A stretch of DNA of 38,670 nt from Pirellulales bacterium (GCA_035939775.1 DASZFO010000059.1:1-38670), one strand, 5' to 3'. Counted from the first letter of the stretch, positions 22,812 through 31,743 are shown. The notes: generated by a model from the letters alone, not told the origin. Program-made: numbers and translations.

Positions 22812-24122
22812 ATGCCTTGGATCGCGGAAAGTGCCGATGAGATCGGTTGGGACCGGCTCGAATCGCTGATGCGCGAGACGGTTGCGACGGCGCGGCGGAA
22901 GTTGTGCGACAAGCCGCGGCGAGTATTGCTGTTGCCGCCGGATATTACGCGGATGCATTCGGGGGCCGGGCGGATCACCGAGATTCTGTATAACCTGCTG
23001 GTGGACGAGGCGGAGGTTCACGTAATCCCGACGCTCGGGCAGCATGTGCCGCATTCGGTTGACCAAAATCGGCGGATGTTCGGTTCGATCCCGAACGAGC
23101 TAATCCACGCTCACGATTGGCGCGGCGGCTGCATTGCGGTCGGTGAGGTCCCAGCCCGAATGGTCGATCAACAGACCGATGGGTTGGCCGATTGGCCGTT
23201 GCCGATCGTGCTCAATCGGATGTTGATGGAAGGGCCGTGGGACTTGGTGATCAACGTGGGCCACGTCGTGCCGCACGAGGTGCTCGGGTTTGCCAACCAC
23301 AATAAGAATTATTTCATCGGCCTGGGCGGCAAAGACCTGATCTGCGCCGCGCACATGATGGCCGCCGCCTGCGGGATCGAAAACAATCTGGGGAACCTCA
23401 TCACGCCGCTGCGGGCTTGCTTCAATTGGGCGGAGGACCAGTATCTCTCGCAGCTCCCCGACCTATACGTGCAAGTGGTGCTGGCCCGCAATGCCGGCGG
23501 CCAGTTGGTCCACACCGGGCTATACGTCGGCGACGATCTGGAAACGTATCTCGCCGCAGCCCGCCAATCGCGCGAGCAGAATATCACGCTCCTCGACGAA
23601 CCGATCGACAAGATTGTCTGCGTCATGCAGGGGGACGAGTTTTTCAGCACCTGGGTGGCCGACAAGGCGATCTACCGCACGCGGATGGCGCTGGCCGACG
23701 GCGGTGAGCTGGTGATCATCGCACCGGGGCTCAAGCGATTTGGCGAGCAGCCAGATGTCGATGCGCTGATTCGCAAATACGGCTACGTCGGCACCGAGCG
23801 AGTCATGGAGCAGTATCGCCGCAATGCCGACATGCAGGACCTGGCTCATGCCACGGCACATCTGATTCACGGCTCGACTGAAGGTCGCTTCACCGTGACC
23901 TATGCGCCGGGGCATCTCAGCCGCGCGGAGATCGAGCAGGTGAACTATCGGTACGCCGATATCGGCCAAATGATGGATCGCTATCAACCCAGCCGCCGCC
24001 AGCAGGGCTGGAACACGACCGACGACGGCGAGCGGTTCTATTTCATTCCCACGCCTTCGGCTGGGCTGTGGGCAACGCGGGAAAAACTCTTTAGCCGGCC
24101 AAGTGGTTTTGGAGAGGAGTAG
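22812..24122 (+). CDS. larA: LarA-like nickel-pincer racemase/epimerase family protein
   Basis: A 436-residue protein of the lactate racemase LarA family (N-terminal DUF2088 type). Visible motifs are PPDITRMHSGAG (42-53), LGQHVPHS (75-82; His78, His81), GHVVPHEVLGF (150-160; His151, His155) and GLGGKDLI (170-177; Lys174). These match the His/Lys pattern that holds the nickel-pincer cofactor. Characterised members racemise or epimerise 2-hydroxy acids; the substrate here is unknown. LarB, LarC and LarE, which make the cofactor, are not in the window. ATG 22812 has AAAGG six bases upstream inside the end of pepA. It converges on the response regulator gene, with three bases between stops. Confidence 0.82.
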   Translation: MPWIAESADEIGWDRLESLMRETVATARRKLCDKPRRVLLLPPDITRMHSGAGRITEILYNLLVDEAEVHVIPTLGQHVPHSVDQNRRMFGSIPNELIHAHDWRGGCIAVGEVPARMVDQQTDGLADWPLPIVLNRMLMEGPWDLVINVGHVVPHEVLGFANHNKNYFIGLGGKDLICAAHMMAAACGIENNLGNLITPLRACFNWAEDQYLSQLPDLYVQVVLARNAGGQLVHTGLYVGDDLETYLAAARQSREQNITLLDEPIDKIVCVMQGDEFFSTWVADKAIYRTRMALADGGELVIIAPGLKRFGEQPDVDALIRKYGYVGTERVMEQYRRNADMQDLAHATAHLIHGSTEGRFTVTYAPGHLSRAEIEQVNYRYADIGQMMDRYQPSRRQQGWNTTDDGERFYFIPTPSAGLWATREKLFSRPSGFGEE

Positions 24123-24125
24123 TCC

Positions 24126-24725
24126 TTATTCGCCGGCCGCCGGCTGGAGCGCTTTCTCCGCGGTAACGATCATCTGGGCGATATCGACAAGTTTGCGATT
24201 CTGATCGCGGGCCAACTTTTGCAGGCGGCGGAATGCGTCCGGCTCGCTCAGATTCGCCCGGAGCATCAGGATTCCCTTCGCTCGCTCGATCAACTTGCGA
24301 TCCTCCAGCGCCTGGCGAAGGCTATTGGCTTCGGTGCGCAGGGCCTTGAACTGGGCGAAGCGCTGAGTGGCGATCGCGATGGCCGGCTCGAGATCGGCCC
24401 GCTTGATCGGCTTGACGAGGTACGCCAGGATGTGGTCCTGTTCGGCCCGCTCGAACAATTCCGGATCGTAATACGCTGAAACGAGAATCACTGGCACCGG
24501 GCGATCACGATAGATTTCACTAGCGGCATCGATCCCGTCGAGTTCCGGCATCTTGATGTCGGTCACCACCAGATCCGGATGGAGTTCGTGGCAATGCGCG
24601 ACCAACTCGCGGCCGTTCGTGGCGGTGGCGACGACTTCATGCCCCATGTCGGGCAACGTCTGTTGGAAATAATCGCGCATGTCGGCTTCGTCATCCGCAA
24701 CGACGATTCGCAGACCCTGGGTCAT
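24126..24725 (-). CDS. ANTAR-domain response regulator
   Basis: A 199-residue two-domain protein. Residues 6-120 form a receiver: Asp11-Asp12 acidic pocket, phospho-acceptor Asp56 in VVTDIKMPELDG, and Lys105 in YLVKPIKRAD. Residues about 135-190 form an ANTAR RNA-binding domain (DRKLIERAKGILMLRANLS, then AFRRLQKLARDQNRKLVDIA). ANTAR proteins bind two-hexaloop RNA hairpins and prevent termination (AmiR, NasR, EutV). No such paired hairpin stands out nearby, so the targets are elsewhere. ATG 24725 has GGAGG seven bases upstream and overlaps the kinase stop by four bases, so translation is coupled. Confidence 0.92.
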   Translation of the reverse strand: MTQGLRIVVADDEADMRDYFQQTLPDMGHEVVATATNGRELVAHCHELHPDLVVTDIKMPELDGIDAASEIYRDRPVPVILVSAYYDPELFERAEQDHILAYLVKPIKRADLEPAIAIATQRFAQFKALRTEANSLRQALEDRKLIERAKGILMLRANLSEPDAFRRLQKLARDQNRKLVDIAQMIVTAEKALQPAAGE

Positions 24726-25591
24726 GATTTCCTCCTGGGAAAAATTAAGACAAATTGGGCGCCTGCCCGAGAACCTGCGCCGAGCCGGATTTGGCCGCCA
24801 TGGGCCTCGACGATTCGCTTCGTTAGAGCCAGGCCCAGGCCGGTTCCCCTGGTTCTCGTCGTGTAAAACGCGGCGAAGGCCTTGTCGCGATCGGCTGGGG
24901 CAAATCCTGGGCCGTTGTCCTGGAGCACGATTTCCAGCGCCGGTTGGCCGTTCAATTCCGAGTCGCGATAGCTCACGTCGATTTCGAGCGGATCGGGGCA
25001 AGCCGCCAACGAATTCTTCAGCAAGTGGCTGAAGACGATCGTCATCGCCCGCCGATCGATTTCGCCGGTTGGATCCGACCCAGTGTATTCTTCGCGCAAT
25101 CGCGCGTTACGCCCGACCCGCAGCGATTCGAGTTCCAGCCAGGCTTGGCGGATGATCGGCGAAAGTGCATGCCGTTGGGGGTCGATCCGCAGTGGAGACG
25201 CGTAGTCGCGCACTTTTTCATAGAGTTGGTGCAGGTCGTTCTGGGCCTGCTGCACGCGGGCGATGAGGTCGAGCGCGGCGGGACGATCCTGCACTTCGCG
25301 GGCCAGCATTTCCAGACAGGCCTGGGCCCGCTGCAACGCATTGCGGCTTTCGTGGGCCATGGCGTTCATTGCAGCGCCGATCGCAGAGAGCCGCTCGGAT
25401 TCGAGGAGCCGCTCGTGCTCGCTGTCCCGCTCGGCGACGACCTCCTTCGATTGCGGTTCGTGAGATGAATCTTCCGGCATCCGCTGGCATGTGCTCGCCC
25501 CGGCAGGCTGCCTGCCGCCGGCGGAGCGCTCGACTATCCGCGCCGCTGCCACACGCGATGATCGGCCCTCGCGGGCATCGTCGGTTTCCAT
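24722..25591 (-). CDS. Soluble histidine kinase partner of the ANTAR regulator
   Basis: A 289-residue kinase with no transmembrane segment and no PAS or GAF domain. The phospho-acceptor is His80 in MNAMAHESRNALQRA. The ATPase domain shows the N box at Asn193 (SHLLKNSLAA), the G1 box DNGPGF (225-230) and the G2 box GTGLGLAL (249-256), with an F box at AFAAFYTT. The first ~70 residues are low-complexity and charged, and part of them (AGGRQPAG) is translated from a palindromic repeat. ATG 25591 follows 'gtggaaact', a weak site; an internal ATG at 25480 would remove the repeat-derived part. Input must come through another protein or the N-terminal helix. Forms an operon with the overlapping regulator gene. 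Confidence 0.88.
   Translation of the reverse strand: METDDAREGRSSRVAAARIVERSAGGRQPAGASTCQRMPEDSSHEPQSKEVVAERDSEHERLLESERLSAIGAAMNAMAHESRNALQRAQACLEMLAREVQDRPAALDLIARVQQAQNDLHQLYEKVRDYASPLRIDPQRHALSPIIRQAWLELESLRVGRNARLREEYTGSDPTGEIDRRAMTIVFSHLLKNSLAACPDPLEIDVSYRDSELNGQPALEIVLQDNGPGFAPADRDKAFAAFYTTRTRGTGLGLALTKRIVEAHGGQIRLGAGSRAGAQFVLIFPRRKS
25501..25517. repeat. Short palindrome in the kinase N-terminal coding region
   Basis: cggcagg/cctgccg, 7-bp arms with a 3-base loop, is followed by a GC-rich ccggcgg. It encodes the AGGRQPAG piece of the histidine kinase if the long form is translated. It looks like another inserted palindromic unit. Confidence 0.5.
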
Positions 25592-25900
25592 AGTTTCCAC
25601 CACGTTGGATCTGGCCTATTCATGGTCTAATCGTTCAAGCGGCGTCGTGGCCTCGATCTGAAGTGGACCGCAGCGGCCGACCGTTTCAAGAGTGGACCGC
25701 CGGATTCGCGCATTCTAACCTTCGGGAGTCCGACTTGGAAGCGGCGACTCGACTTGGCCCAATCTTTCGGTCGCGGAGCGGTTATTTGACAGCACGACTC
25801 GCGCAGTCCATGATTAATCTCAGCCGATCAGCAGTGGTGTCGGGGTCGCGAGCGCTAGTTCGAAGAATTACCCGGTTTGACCGGAAGGGCTCGAAGAGAA
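25592..25900. other. Divergent intergenic region
   Basis: 309 bp between the divergent kinase and PQQ-like genes. It must hold promoters for both, but I see no clear -35/-10 pair. 'agtggaccgc' occurs twice (about 25661 and 25690), 29 bases apart. No RNA gene or small protein is supported. Confidence 0.4.
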
Positions 25901-26698
25901 ATGTTACCCAGCAGGCATGTTTGGCGCTTCGTGCTGGTTGCGCTCGGCAGCTCCCTTCTCGGCCATTTTATTGGGCGATCGCTGCACGCCGACTCGCCTC
26001 CCGCGAAGGAGATCAGCCCGGTGCTAATTCCGGGCGGCGTTGCCGATCCAGAAGGAAAATTCGGTTACGTTACGAATCCCAAAGGTGGCACGGACGCATT
26101 GCGGCTGGCGACGGGCGAATTGCTCTGGACAGTCAAGGAAGTTCGGCCGTTGATTGTCTCGGGGAACCGGTTGGTCGCTCAAGCTGCTGTCAAAGATCAG
26201 CCTAAGCAATTCATGTTGGTGGTCATGGATATTGCTCAATCGGGGGCCCGCTTGACTCGTTCGGAGCCATTGACCTTTCCGGAATGGGTGTCGATTGAGA
26301 GAGAGCTGTCTCATTCGTTTTCGACAGAATGCCGCGTCGTGGGCAACACATTGATCCTGAGCTGGCGAGCCGACGCCTGGTCGAGCGTAGGCTCCAGTCT
26401 TTTGTCCAAACCGGAAACCCCGCAGCGAACGGCAGCGTCCGGTAGAATCCAGATGGATCTTACGACCGGCAAGACGGTGTCGAAGCCCGACGAGAACCCG
26501 GTTGAACTGAACGGCCCAGCCGAACCACGCGATGTCACGCTGGGAACCTGCCGCCTCATGCTCGCCGAATCGGCTCAAGCAGGACAGGGCTTCAGCCGCA
26601 ATATCAAGCGCTGGCTCCAGGCGATCGACGCCAAGAGCGGCAAGGTGCTCTGGGAACACAATCTCGCGCCCGAGGCCGTCATTCCGCCGGCGCATTGA
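25901..26698 (+). CDS. Exported PQQ-like repeat protein, function unknown
   Basis: A 265-residue protein with an N-terminal hydrophobic segment (FVLVALGSSLLGHFIG, about 8-23) acting as signal or anchor. Two places look like PQQ/WD-type propeller blades: LRLATGELLWTVKE near residue 70 and LQAIDAKSGKVLWEHNL near the end. Only a few blades fit in this length, so it may be a partial propeller or part of a larger assembly. ATG 25901 has GAAGAG just upstream; a longer frame from 25877 lacks support. It converges with the acetyltransferase gene. Confidence 0.65.
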   Translation: MLPSRHVWRFVLVALGSSLLGHFIGRSLHADSPPAKEISPVLIPGGVADPEGKFGYVTNPKGGTDALRLATGELLWTVKEVRPLIVSGNRLVAQAAVKDQPKQFMLVVMDIAQSGARLTRSEPLTFPEWVSIERELSHSFSTECRVVGNTLILSWRADAWSSVGSSLLSKPETPQRTAASGRIQMDLTTGKTVSKPDENPVELNGPAEPRDVTLGTCRLMLAESAQAGQGFSRNIKRWLQAIDAKSGKVLWEHNLAPEAVIPPAH

Positions 26699-26717
26699 CC
26701 GATCGGGATCGAATCCT

Positions 26718-27266
26718 TCAAGCGGTGGAATTCGTCATTTCCTTGAGCAGTCCATAGAGCTTGACGTCGATTAGCCGCCCGTCCTTCTTGAGATGCCGGC
26801 GCAAGTATCCTTCGGGCTCAAAGCCGCACTTTTGGAGAACGCGCGCCGAGGCGTCGTTGAAGGAAAAGACATGGGCATCGATCTTCACGAACCCAAGCGT
26901 CTCGAAGGCGTGCCGGCAAATTGCCGCGACGACTGCCGTCATGATGCCGCGTCCCCAGTAAGGCTTTGCCAGCCAGTAGCCAATTTCGGAACGATGCGGC
27001 CCGAAAGCTTCAAAGCCGCGAAGGCCTGCCCCGCCGATGAGTTGCCCTGCCGCATTACGGATCGCCCAGTTTAGCGTTTGACCGTTCTGGCGCGTGGCCT
27101 GTTCGACAATCTCCAGCCATTTCTCGGCGTCGGCCAACGTATACGGATGCGGAATCCGCAACGTGCGCTCGTAGATTTCCGGCTCGGCGAGCCATTGGAC
27201 GAGCGTTTCGAGATCGGACCGTTTGAAGTCCGTAAGCGAAATCTCTGGAGTGACCGTCAGGTTCAT
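26718..27266 (-). CDS. RimJ/RimL-type GNAT acetyltransferase
   Basis: A 182-residue single-domain acetyltransferase of the Acetyltransf_3 type. Motifs: DLETLVQWLAEPEIYERT near the N-terminus, IGYWLAKPYWGRGIMTAVV (acetyl-CoA binding R/Q-x-x-G-x-G/A region, about 110-128), and FSFNDASARVLQKCGFEPEG near the C-terminus. Family members acetylate protein N-termini, spermidine or small amines; the substrate here is unknown. ATG 27266 was chosen at the conserved start; the longer frame to 27464 overlaps the divergent gene. The two genes share a 115-bp promoter region. Confidence 0.88.
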   Translation of the reverse strand: MNLTVTPEISLTDFKRSDLETLVQWLAEPEIYERTLRIPHPYTLADAEKWLEIVEQATRQNGQTLNWAIRNAAGQLIGGAGLRGFEAFGPHRSEIGYWLAKPYWGRGIMTAVVAAICRHAFETLGFVKIDAHVFSFNDASARVLQKCGFEPEGYLRRHLKKDGRLIDVKLYGLLKEMTNSTA

Positions 27267-27381
27267 GGGAAGCCGGCAGAATGTTGCGCAACTGCGGGGC
27301 AGAGATAAGATTAGTAGACAACACGATTGACCTGCGGGTTCACCGTCGCGAGAGCGGCTTTTTCTTGGACCGCCGTGTACA

Positions 27382-28638
27382 ATGTCCGGCATGGCAAGCG
27401 ACGCTGCGCCAGCACTGAAGTCGATCCCACCGAAAGTTGAATCGAACGCGTCGGCCGGCGTCAAGCCGTTGGGCCGCGTCGGCTCGATCGACGCTTATCG
27501 CGGCTTGGTCATGCTGCTGATGATGGCCGAGGTTCTAGAGCTGCGGCATGTGGCCAATGCTTTGCCCAATAGCGGCTTCTGGAAGTTGCTGGCCTATCAT
27601 CAAACGCACGTCGATTGGATCGGCTGTTCGTTGCACGATCTGATTCAGCCGTCGTTTTCGTTTCTGGTGGGTGTGGCGCTGCCGTTTTCGCTGGCGAAGC
27701 GGGCGGGAGAAGGGCAGCCGGCCTGGCGGCGCACGCTGCACGCCTTCTGGCGGGCGCTGGTGCTGGTGCTGCTCGGCGTGTTCCTGCGTTCGATCGACCA
27801 CAAGCAGACGTACTGGACGTTTGAAGACACGCTCTCGCAAATCGGGTTGGGGTACGGGTTCCTGTATATTCTGGCCAATCGATCGGTCGCGGTGCAGTGG
27901 TCGGCGCTGGCCGTGATTCTCGTCGGCTATTGGGCGGCGTTCGCGGTGTATCCGTTGCCGGGAACCGATTTCGATTGGACCGCGGCCGGCGTGAGCGCCA
28001 AGGATACGGTCTGCCATCTCTCCGGCTTCGCGGAGCATTGGAGCCTGAATACGAACGCCGCTTGGGCGTTCGACACGTGGTTTCTCAACCTGTTTCCGCG
28101 GGAAGCGAAGTTCACGAACAACGGCGGCGGCTATGCCACGCTGAGCTTCATCCCGACGCTGGGGACGATGATCCTCGGCTTATTAGCCGGAGGCATGTTG
28201 CGAAGCGGTCGCCAGCCGCTGTTGAAAACTCGCTGGCTGCTAGCTGCGGGGATTCTCTGTCTTGCCGCCGGCTGGTTGCTGGGAGATGTCGGAATCTGTC
28301 CCGTGGTCAAAAGAATCTGGACGCCGAGCTGGGTGCTGTTCAGCGGCGGATGGTGCTTTCTTCTCTTGGCTGGGTTCTACCTGGTAATGGATATCTGGAA
28401 CCTGCGCGGCTGGGCGTTCGCATTGGCGGTAATTGGGGCGAACTCGATCGCCGCCTATCTGATCGCGCATCTCTTTCCGCATTTCATCAAAGAGGCGCTG
28501 CCGCGGCATCTAGGTTCAGACGTTTTCAGTTCCTACGGCGTGGCTTATGAACCTCTGCTGCTTGGTTTCGGTATTTTGATCGTCGAGTGGCTGATTTTAT
28601 TTTGGATGTATCGCCGGAAGGTTTTCCTGCGAATCTGA
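27382..28638 (+). CDS. HGSNAT/DUF5009-like multi-span membrane acyltransferase homologue
   Basis: A 418-residue protein with about ten membrane helices. The opening motif [17 protein letters not shown] with a conserved 'D-x-x-R-G' in the first helix, followed by a conserved His-containing loop ([19 protein letters not shown]), is typical of DUF5009 and the heparan-alpha-glucosaminide N-acetyltransferase group. Such proteins are thought to carry acyl groups across the membrane to sugars. The first ~30 residues are a soluble leader. ATG 27382 or 27391 are both possible. The ThuA-domain gene follows 51 bp later on the same strand; a shared role in polysaccharide use is plausible but only inferred. 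Confidence 0.82.
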   Translation: MSGMASDAAPALKSIPPKVESNASAGVKPLGRVGSIDAYRGLVMLLMMAEVLELRHVANALPNSGFWKLLAYHQTHVDWIGCSLHDLIQPSFSFLVGVALPFSLAKRAGEGQPAWRRTLHAFWRALVLVLLGVFLRSIDHKQTYWTFEDTLSQIGLGYGFLYILANRSVAVQWSALAVILVGYWAAFAVYPLPGTDFDWTAAGVSAKDTVCHLSGFAEHWSLNTNAAWAFDTWFLNLFPREAKFTNNGGGYATLSFIPTLGTMILGLLAGGMLRSGRQPLLKTRWLLAAGILCLAAGWLLGDVGICPVVKRIWTPSWVLFSGGWCFLLLAGFYLVMDIWNLRGWAFALAVIGANSIAAYLIAHLFPHFIKEALPRHLGSDVFSSYGVAYEPLLLGFGILIVEWLILFWMYRRKVFLRI

Positions 28639-28689
28639 GATGTATCTTTTGGCTTTCAAACAATACCGAACTTCTCAGGAAATCTCGCC

Positions 28690-29640
28690 ATGACAACTCG
28701 ATTTCTGTTGCTTGCGGTCGCGCTTTTCCATGTTTCGTTTGGTCTGGCCGTAATTGCCGCTGAAGCGCCCGTGCGGGTCCTGATTTGGGACGAGCGGCAG
28801 CCAAAGCAGAAAGTGGCCTACGAAAACTTCCTCGGCAATGCCATCGCCGACTATCTGGAAAAGCAACCGGGAATCACCGTGAAATCGGTGGCGCTCGATT
28901 CGCCCGAGCAGGGGCTCGACTTGACGACGCTCGACGCGACCGACGTGATCGTCTGGTGGGGGCACGCGCGGCACGACAAGGTCACGGCTGAGCATACGGA
29001 CGCCGTTGTGAAGCGGGTGCTGGACGGGCGGCTCGGATTCGTCGGACTGCACTCCACGCAGTTTGCCGCGCCGTTCATGCGGCTGATGTACGAACGGGCT
29101 AAGGCCGACGCGCCGAAGATGGTTCCCGAGGCGGACCGGGCCACGGCGAAGTTCGATTTCAGTCTGCTCGACCCGCCGCTCAAGCGCGAGAAGGTGAAGC
29201 GCGATCAACCTCTTACCCCGCGGCTCGAGAAGATCGGCGACAACACCTGGCGGCTGATCCCCCCGGCTTGCGTCTTTCCGAGCTGGCGCGAGGACGGCGC
29301 GCCAAGTCATGTGAAGGTGCTCTTGCCCGATCATCCGCTGGCCAAGGGGCTGCCGGCGGCATGGTACATACCGCATACGGAGATGTACGAGGCCCCGTTC
29401 CACGTTCCCACTCCCGACGCGACGGTGTTCGAAGAGCATTGGGACAAAGGGGAGCATTTCCAAAGCGGCCTCGTCTGGAAAATCGGCAAAGGGACCGTCG
29501 TCTATTTCCGCCCCGGGCACGAGACCTTTCCGGTTTACCGGCAGCAAGAAAACCTCCGCGTCGTCGAAAACGCCGTGCGTTGGCTCGGGCATCTCAAGGC
29601 TGAGACGGGAACGGCGGGCCGGTCAAGTTCAGCGCCCTGA
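28690..29640 (+). CDS. Secreted ThuA-domain protein
   Basis: A 316-residue protein with a signal peptide (LLLAVALFHVSFGLAVIAAEA) and a ThuA-like glutamine-amidotransferase-fold domain (about 27-300). Family features are VLIWDERQP, DVIVWWGHARHD, GFVGLHSTQF and VWKIGKGTVVYFRPGHET near the end. ThuA-like proteins are abundant in Planctomycetota and tied to trehalose or other sugar use, but the catalytic Cys of true amidotransferases is absent and the chemistry is unproven. ATG 28690 has AGGAAA at good spacing. It likely shares a transcript with the upstream membrane acyltransferase homologue. Confidence 0.85.
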   Translation: MTTRFLLLAVALFHVSFGLAVIAAEAPVRVLIWDERQPKQKVAYENFLGNAIADYLEKQPGITVKSVALDSPEQGLDLTTLDATDVIVWWGHARHDKVTAEHTDAVVKRVLDGRLGFVGLHSTQFAAPFMRLMYERAKADAPKMVPEADRATAKFDFSLLDPPLKREKVKRDQPLTPRLEKIGDNTWRLIPPACVFPSWREDGAPSHVKVLLPDHPLAKGLPAAWYIPHTEMYEAPFHVPTPDATVFEEHWDKGEHFQSGLVWKIGKGTVVYFRPGHETFPVYRQQENLRVVENAVRWLGHLKAETGTAGRSSSAP

Positions 29641-29706
29641 CGAGCGGATATGCCAAGCAACTCGAATCCTGGCGAATTCCGCTACGGGTTCCTGTCCTCG
29701 TGGGGA

Positions 29707-30105
29707 TCACCGCTGCTTCAGATAGCCGGCGCTCGATTGCAGATACTTACGGCGGCGCTGGGCGACGACCGGGGTTGATTGCTGCTGCGATTGAAGATCG
29801 GCCAGGTTTGCCTGGCAGTAGCGGCAGCCGATGGTGTCGAGATGGAACCGGATATAGGCGGCCAAGTCGTCGGGAAGAATGCCGAGCAAATGGCTTCCCA
29901 ATTGCTGCCGGGTCGGGCAACTGAGTCGGTTGCGCCGCCAAATCTCGCCGAGAGAATGCACTCCGGCATCGCGCCGGCCATGAATCGCCTCGAGCGCGCG
30001 GAGCAACTGCGGATCGCGGCGCAGGGCGTCTTCCACCGCCGCCATCCGCGCGACCGGCAGCGATTCGTCGAGGTAGGCTTCGAGTTCCGCGGTGGTAAAG
30101 CTCAT
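29707..30105 (-). CDS. Zinc-finger anti-sigma-like protein
   Basis: A 132-residue soluble protein encoded 9 bp after the ECF sigma gene. The core has LSCPTRQQLGSHLLG (Cys63), then FHLDTIGCRYCQANLADL with His88, Cys94 and Cys97. This gives a C...H-x5-C-x2-C zinc site similar to but not identical with the H-x3-C-x2-C of ZAS anti-sigma factors. There is no membrane helix, so control would be cytosolic. The sigma-binding role is inferred from position and the zinc motif. The N-terminal half has a helical segment (LEAYLDESLPVARMAAVEDA). Confidence 0.75.
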   Translation of the reverse strand: MSFTTAELEAYLDESLPVARMAAVEDALRRDPQLLRALEAIHGRRDAGVHSLGEIWRRNRLSCPTRQQLGSHLLGILPDDLAAYIRFHLDTIGCRYCQANLADLQSQQQSTPVVAQRRRKYLQSSAGYLKQR

Positions 30106-30114
30106 GTCGAATCG

Positions 30115-30747
30115 CTAATTGGTCTCGTGCAGCTCGGGAAACAGGTCTTCCGACAATCGTTGCTTGCGGAGCGAGGAGCGGAGGCGTTCCAGGAATTCGA
30201 ACTTCTGATTGGCCACGGCTTGCTCGGAAATCCCCAACTCCGCGGCCGCACGCTTATTCGGCCAACCGGCGACGAACAGCAGCTCCGCGCACTTGATCTT
30301 CTCCCACTCGTCGCGACTCGTCCAGCGCTCGATCTGCTCGGCGATCGCTCGAGCCAGGGCGGCGGCCTCGACGCCCCGCCGCTCTCCGCTGCGAAGAATG
30401 CTGCTCGCAGGGCGGTCTTTCGCGGGTAGATCGATCTGGCCGAGGCTCGATTGGCCCGTGACCAGCGGCAATGCGGGTCGCCGCCCCTCGCGGCGAAAGT
30501 AATCGGTCAACTTGTGGGCCGCGATCGAGAACAAATAGCCCTCGAGCGGCCGCGAGGCGTCGTAATTCGGCAGGCTCGTGAGAAAGCCGATGAACGTCTC
30601 CTGCACGACATCCTCGCCGGCATTGCGGCGCCCGACGCGCGATTCGACAAACGCCAGCAGTCGTCCTTCGAATCGGGCGATCAATTCTTCCCACGCCTCC
30701 AGTTCGCCGGCTTGAATGCGATCGATCAAAACAGCGTCGGACGACAT
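30115..30747 (-). CDS. ECF-type RNA polymerase sigma factor
   Basis: A 210-residue sigma-70 family factor. Region 2 holds DVVQETFIGFLTSLPNY and LEGYLFSIAAHKLTDYFRRE (core binding and -10 recognition). Region 4 has NKRAAAELGISEQAVANQKF, a helix-turn-helix for -35 recognition. Between them is a long linker (about residues 90-150). ATG 30747 has no Shine-Dalgarno; a heptamer repeat lies nine bases upstream. It is followed by the zinc-finger gene and preceded by kinase-cluster genes on the same strand, so its activity may be linked to the Ser/Thr kinase, as for ECF groups controlled by STPKs. That link is inferred. Confidence 0.92.
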   Translation of the reverse strand: MSSDAVLIDRIQAGELEAWEELIARFEGRLLAFVESRVGRRNAGEDVVQETFIGFLTSLPNYDASRPLEGYLFSIAAHKLTDYFRREGRRPALPLVTGQSSLGQIDLPAKDRPASSILRSGERRGVEAAALARAIAEQIERWTSRDEWEKIKCAELLFVAGWPNKRAAAELGISEQAVANQKFEFLERLRSSLRKQRLSEDLFPELHETN

Positions 30748-30755
30748 AAGTCAAG

Positions 30756-30783
30756 TACGAAGGACGAAGGACAAAGTACGAAA
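30756..30783 (-). repeat. Heptamer tandem repeat before the sigma factor start
   Basis: Four 7-mers on the plus strand, tacgaag, gacgaag, gacaaag, tacgaaa, sit between the membrane-protein stop (30793) and the sigma start (30747). In the sense direction the leader is CTTCGTC-like. No Shine-Dalgarno follows. Confidence 0.75.
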
Positions 30784-30792
30784 GGAAGGGCG

Positions 30793-31674
30793 TCAACGAT
30801 TGATGACCGGAGTGCCGCGGGGGGCGCCTCGTTTGAGGAGCGAGTAAATTCCGCCGAGCAGGGCGAGCGCGAGCGCGGTGCCGGCAGCCGCATAGTGTAG
30901 CCGGCCGCCGACCGTTGCCTCTCGCGCGCGATCGATCAGGTCGCCGCGGACCTGGCTATCGAAGACCAAGAGTGCATGAAGCTGGTTCATCGGAGCGACG
31001 GTGCTATTGACCGTCTCCCAGTACGTGTCCTTGACAAGCTGCGAGTTGACGTAATCGGGTTCCAGCACGATTTCTTGCCCCGTCGCTTCGGGAATATAAT
31101 CGGCGACATATTTGTTGACGGCGTCGTTAATCGCCAGGATGATCGCCCGTTCGCATTCCGCTTCCGTGAGATAGGGCCCAGAGCTGACGCCGGTCTCGAA
31201 AACCTGTTGGCCATTGTCGAGCGACGTGCGGTGCAGCGCGCGGCCGAGCCAATCGGGACGCCGCCTCGGCGCGGATGGCGGTGAAGCTGACGCGGTAGGT
31301 GGCGAGGATATCGTCGCCGCCTCGGCCGATTTTCCGGCGGAATTGGAATCCAATCGCGGCGCGGCATCGGCTTGCTTCCGCTCGCGGTCGGAAGTCACTC
31401 GCTCGCGCTCGAGGTTCGATTGCCGCATCCGCTCTGCTTCTTGCGTCACTGCTTCTTGCGTCGCGAAATGGGCGTAGTCCTGGCGCAACGACACGCGGGT
31501 CGCGAAATAACCGGCGAACACGAAGAAACCCACGCCGAGCACGAACAGGAGGATGCCGAACACCGGCTTCCAATGATGGTGGTTAAACATCCAAACGATG
31601 CCAAACAGCACCAGGACGGCCACGAAGAGCACCATCGGAATACCGAATGTCCGGATTGGTGTAGTGGGATCCAT
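30793..31674 (-). CDS. Uncharacterised membrane protein of the kinase/sigma cluster
   Basis: A 293-residue protein with two N-terminal helices (about 12-30 and 38-56), a charged coiled-coil stretch (EAERMRQSNLERERVTSDRE) and a disordered Pro/Ser-rich linker. A folded domain (about 145-250, with TEAECERAIILAINDAVNKY) and one C-terminal helix (LHYAAAGTALALALLGGIYS) complete it. The soluble part probably faces one side of the membrane between the second and third helices. Family unknown. ATG 31674 is preceded by an A-rich stretch rather than a strong ribosome binding site. It lies between the kinase and the sigma factor and could be a kinase substrate or a sensor. Confidence 0.72.
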   Translation of the reverse strand: MDPTTPIRTFGIPMVLFVAVLVLFGIVWMFNHHHWKPVFGILLFVLGVGFFVFAGYFATRVSLRQDYAHFATQEAVTQEAERMRQSNLERERVTSDRERKQADAAPRLDSNSAGKSAEAATISSPPTASASPPSAPRRRPDWLGRALHRTSLDNGQQVFETGVSSGPYLTEAECERAIILAINDAVNKYVADYIPEATGQEIVLEPDYVNSQLVKDTYWETVNSTVAPMNQLHALLVFDSQVRGDLIDRAREATVGGRLHYAAAGTALALALLGGIYSLLKRGAPRGTPVINR

Positions 31675-31726
31675 TTTAGTACGCCTCCGACTATCCGCGC
31701 CGACACAATGCGTGCCGGCTTGCTTC

Positions 31727-31743
31727 GGCACGCCGAGCGTGCC
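31727..31743 (-). repeat. Hairpin between kinase and membrane-protein genes
   Basis: ggcacgc/gcgtgcc, a perfect 7-bp stem with a 3-base loop, lies 8 bases after the kinase stop. It has no T-run, so it is more likely an mRNA stability element or a palindromic repeat than a terminator. Confidence 0.5.
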
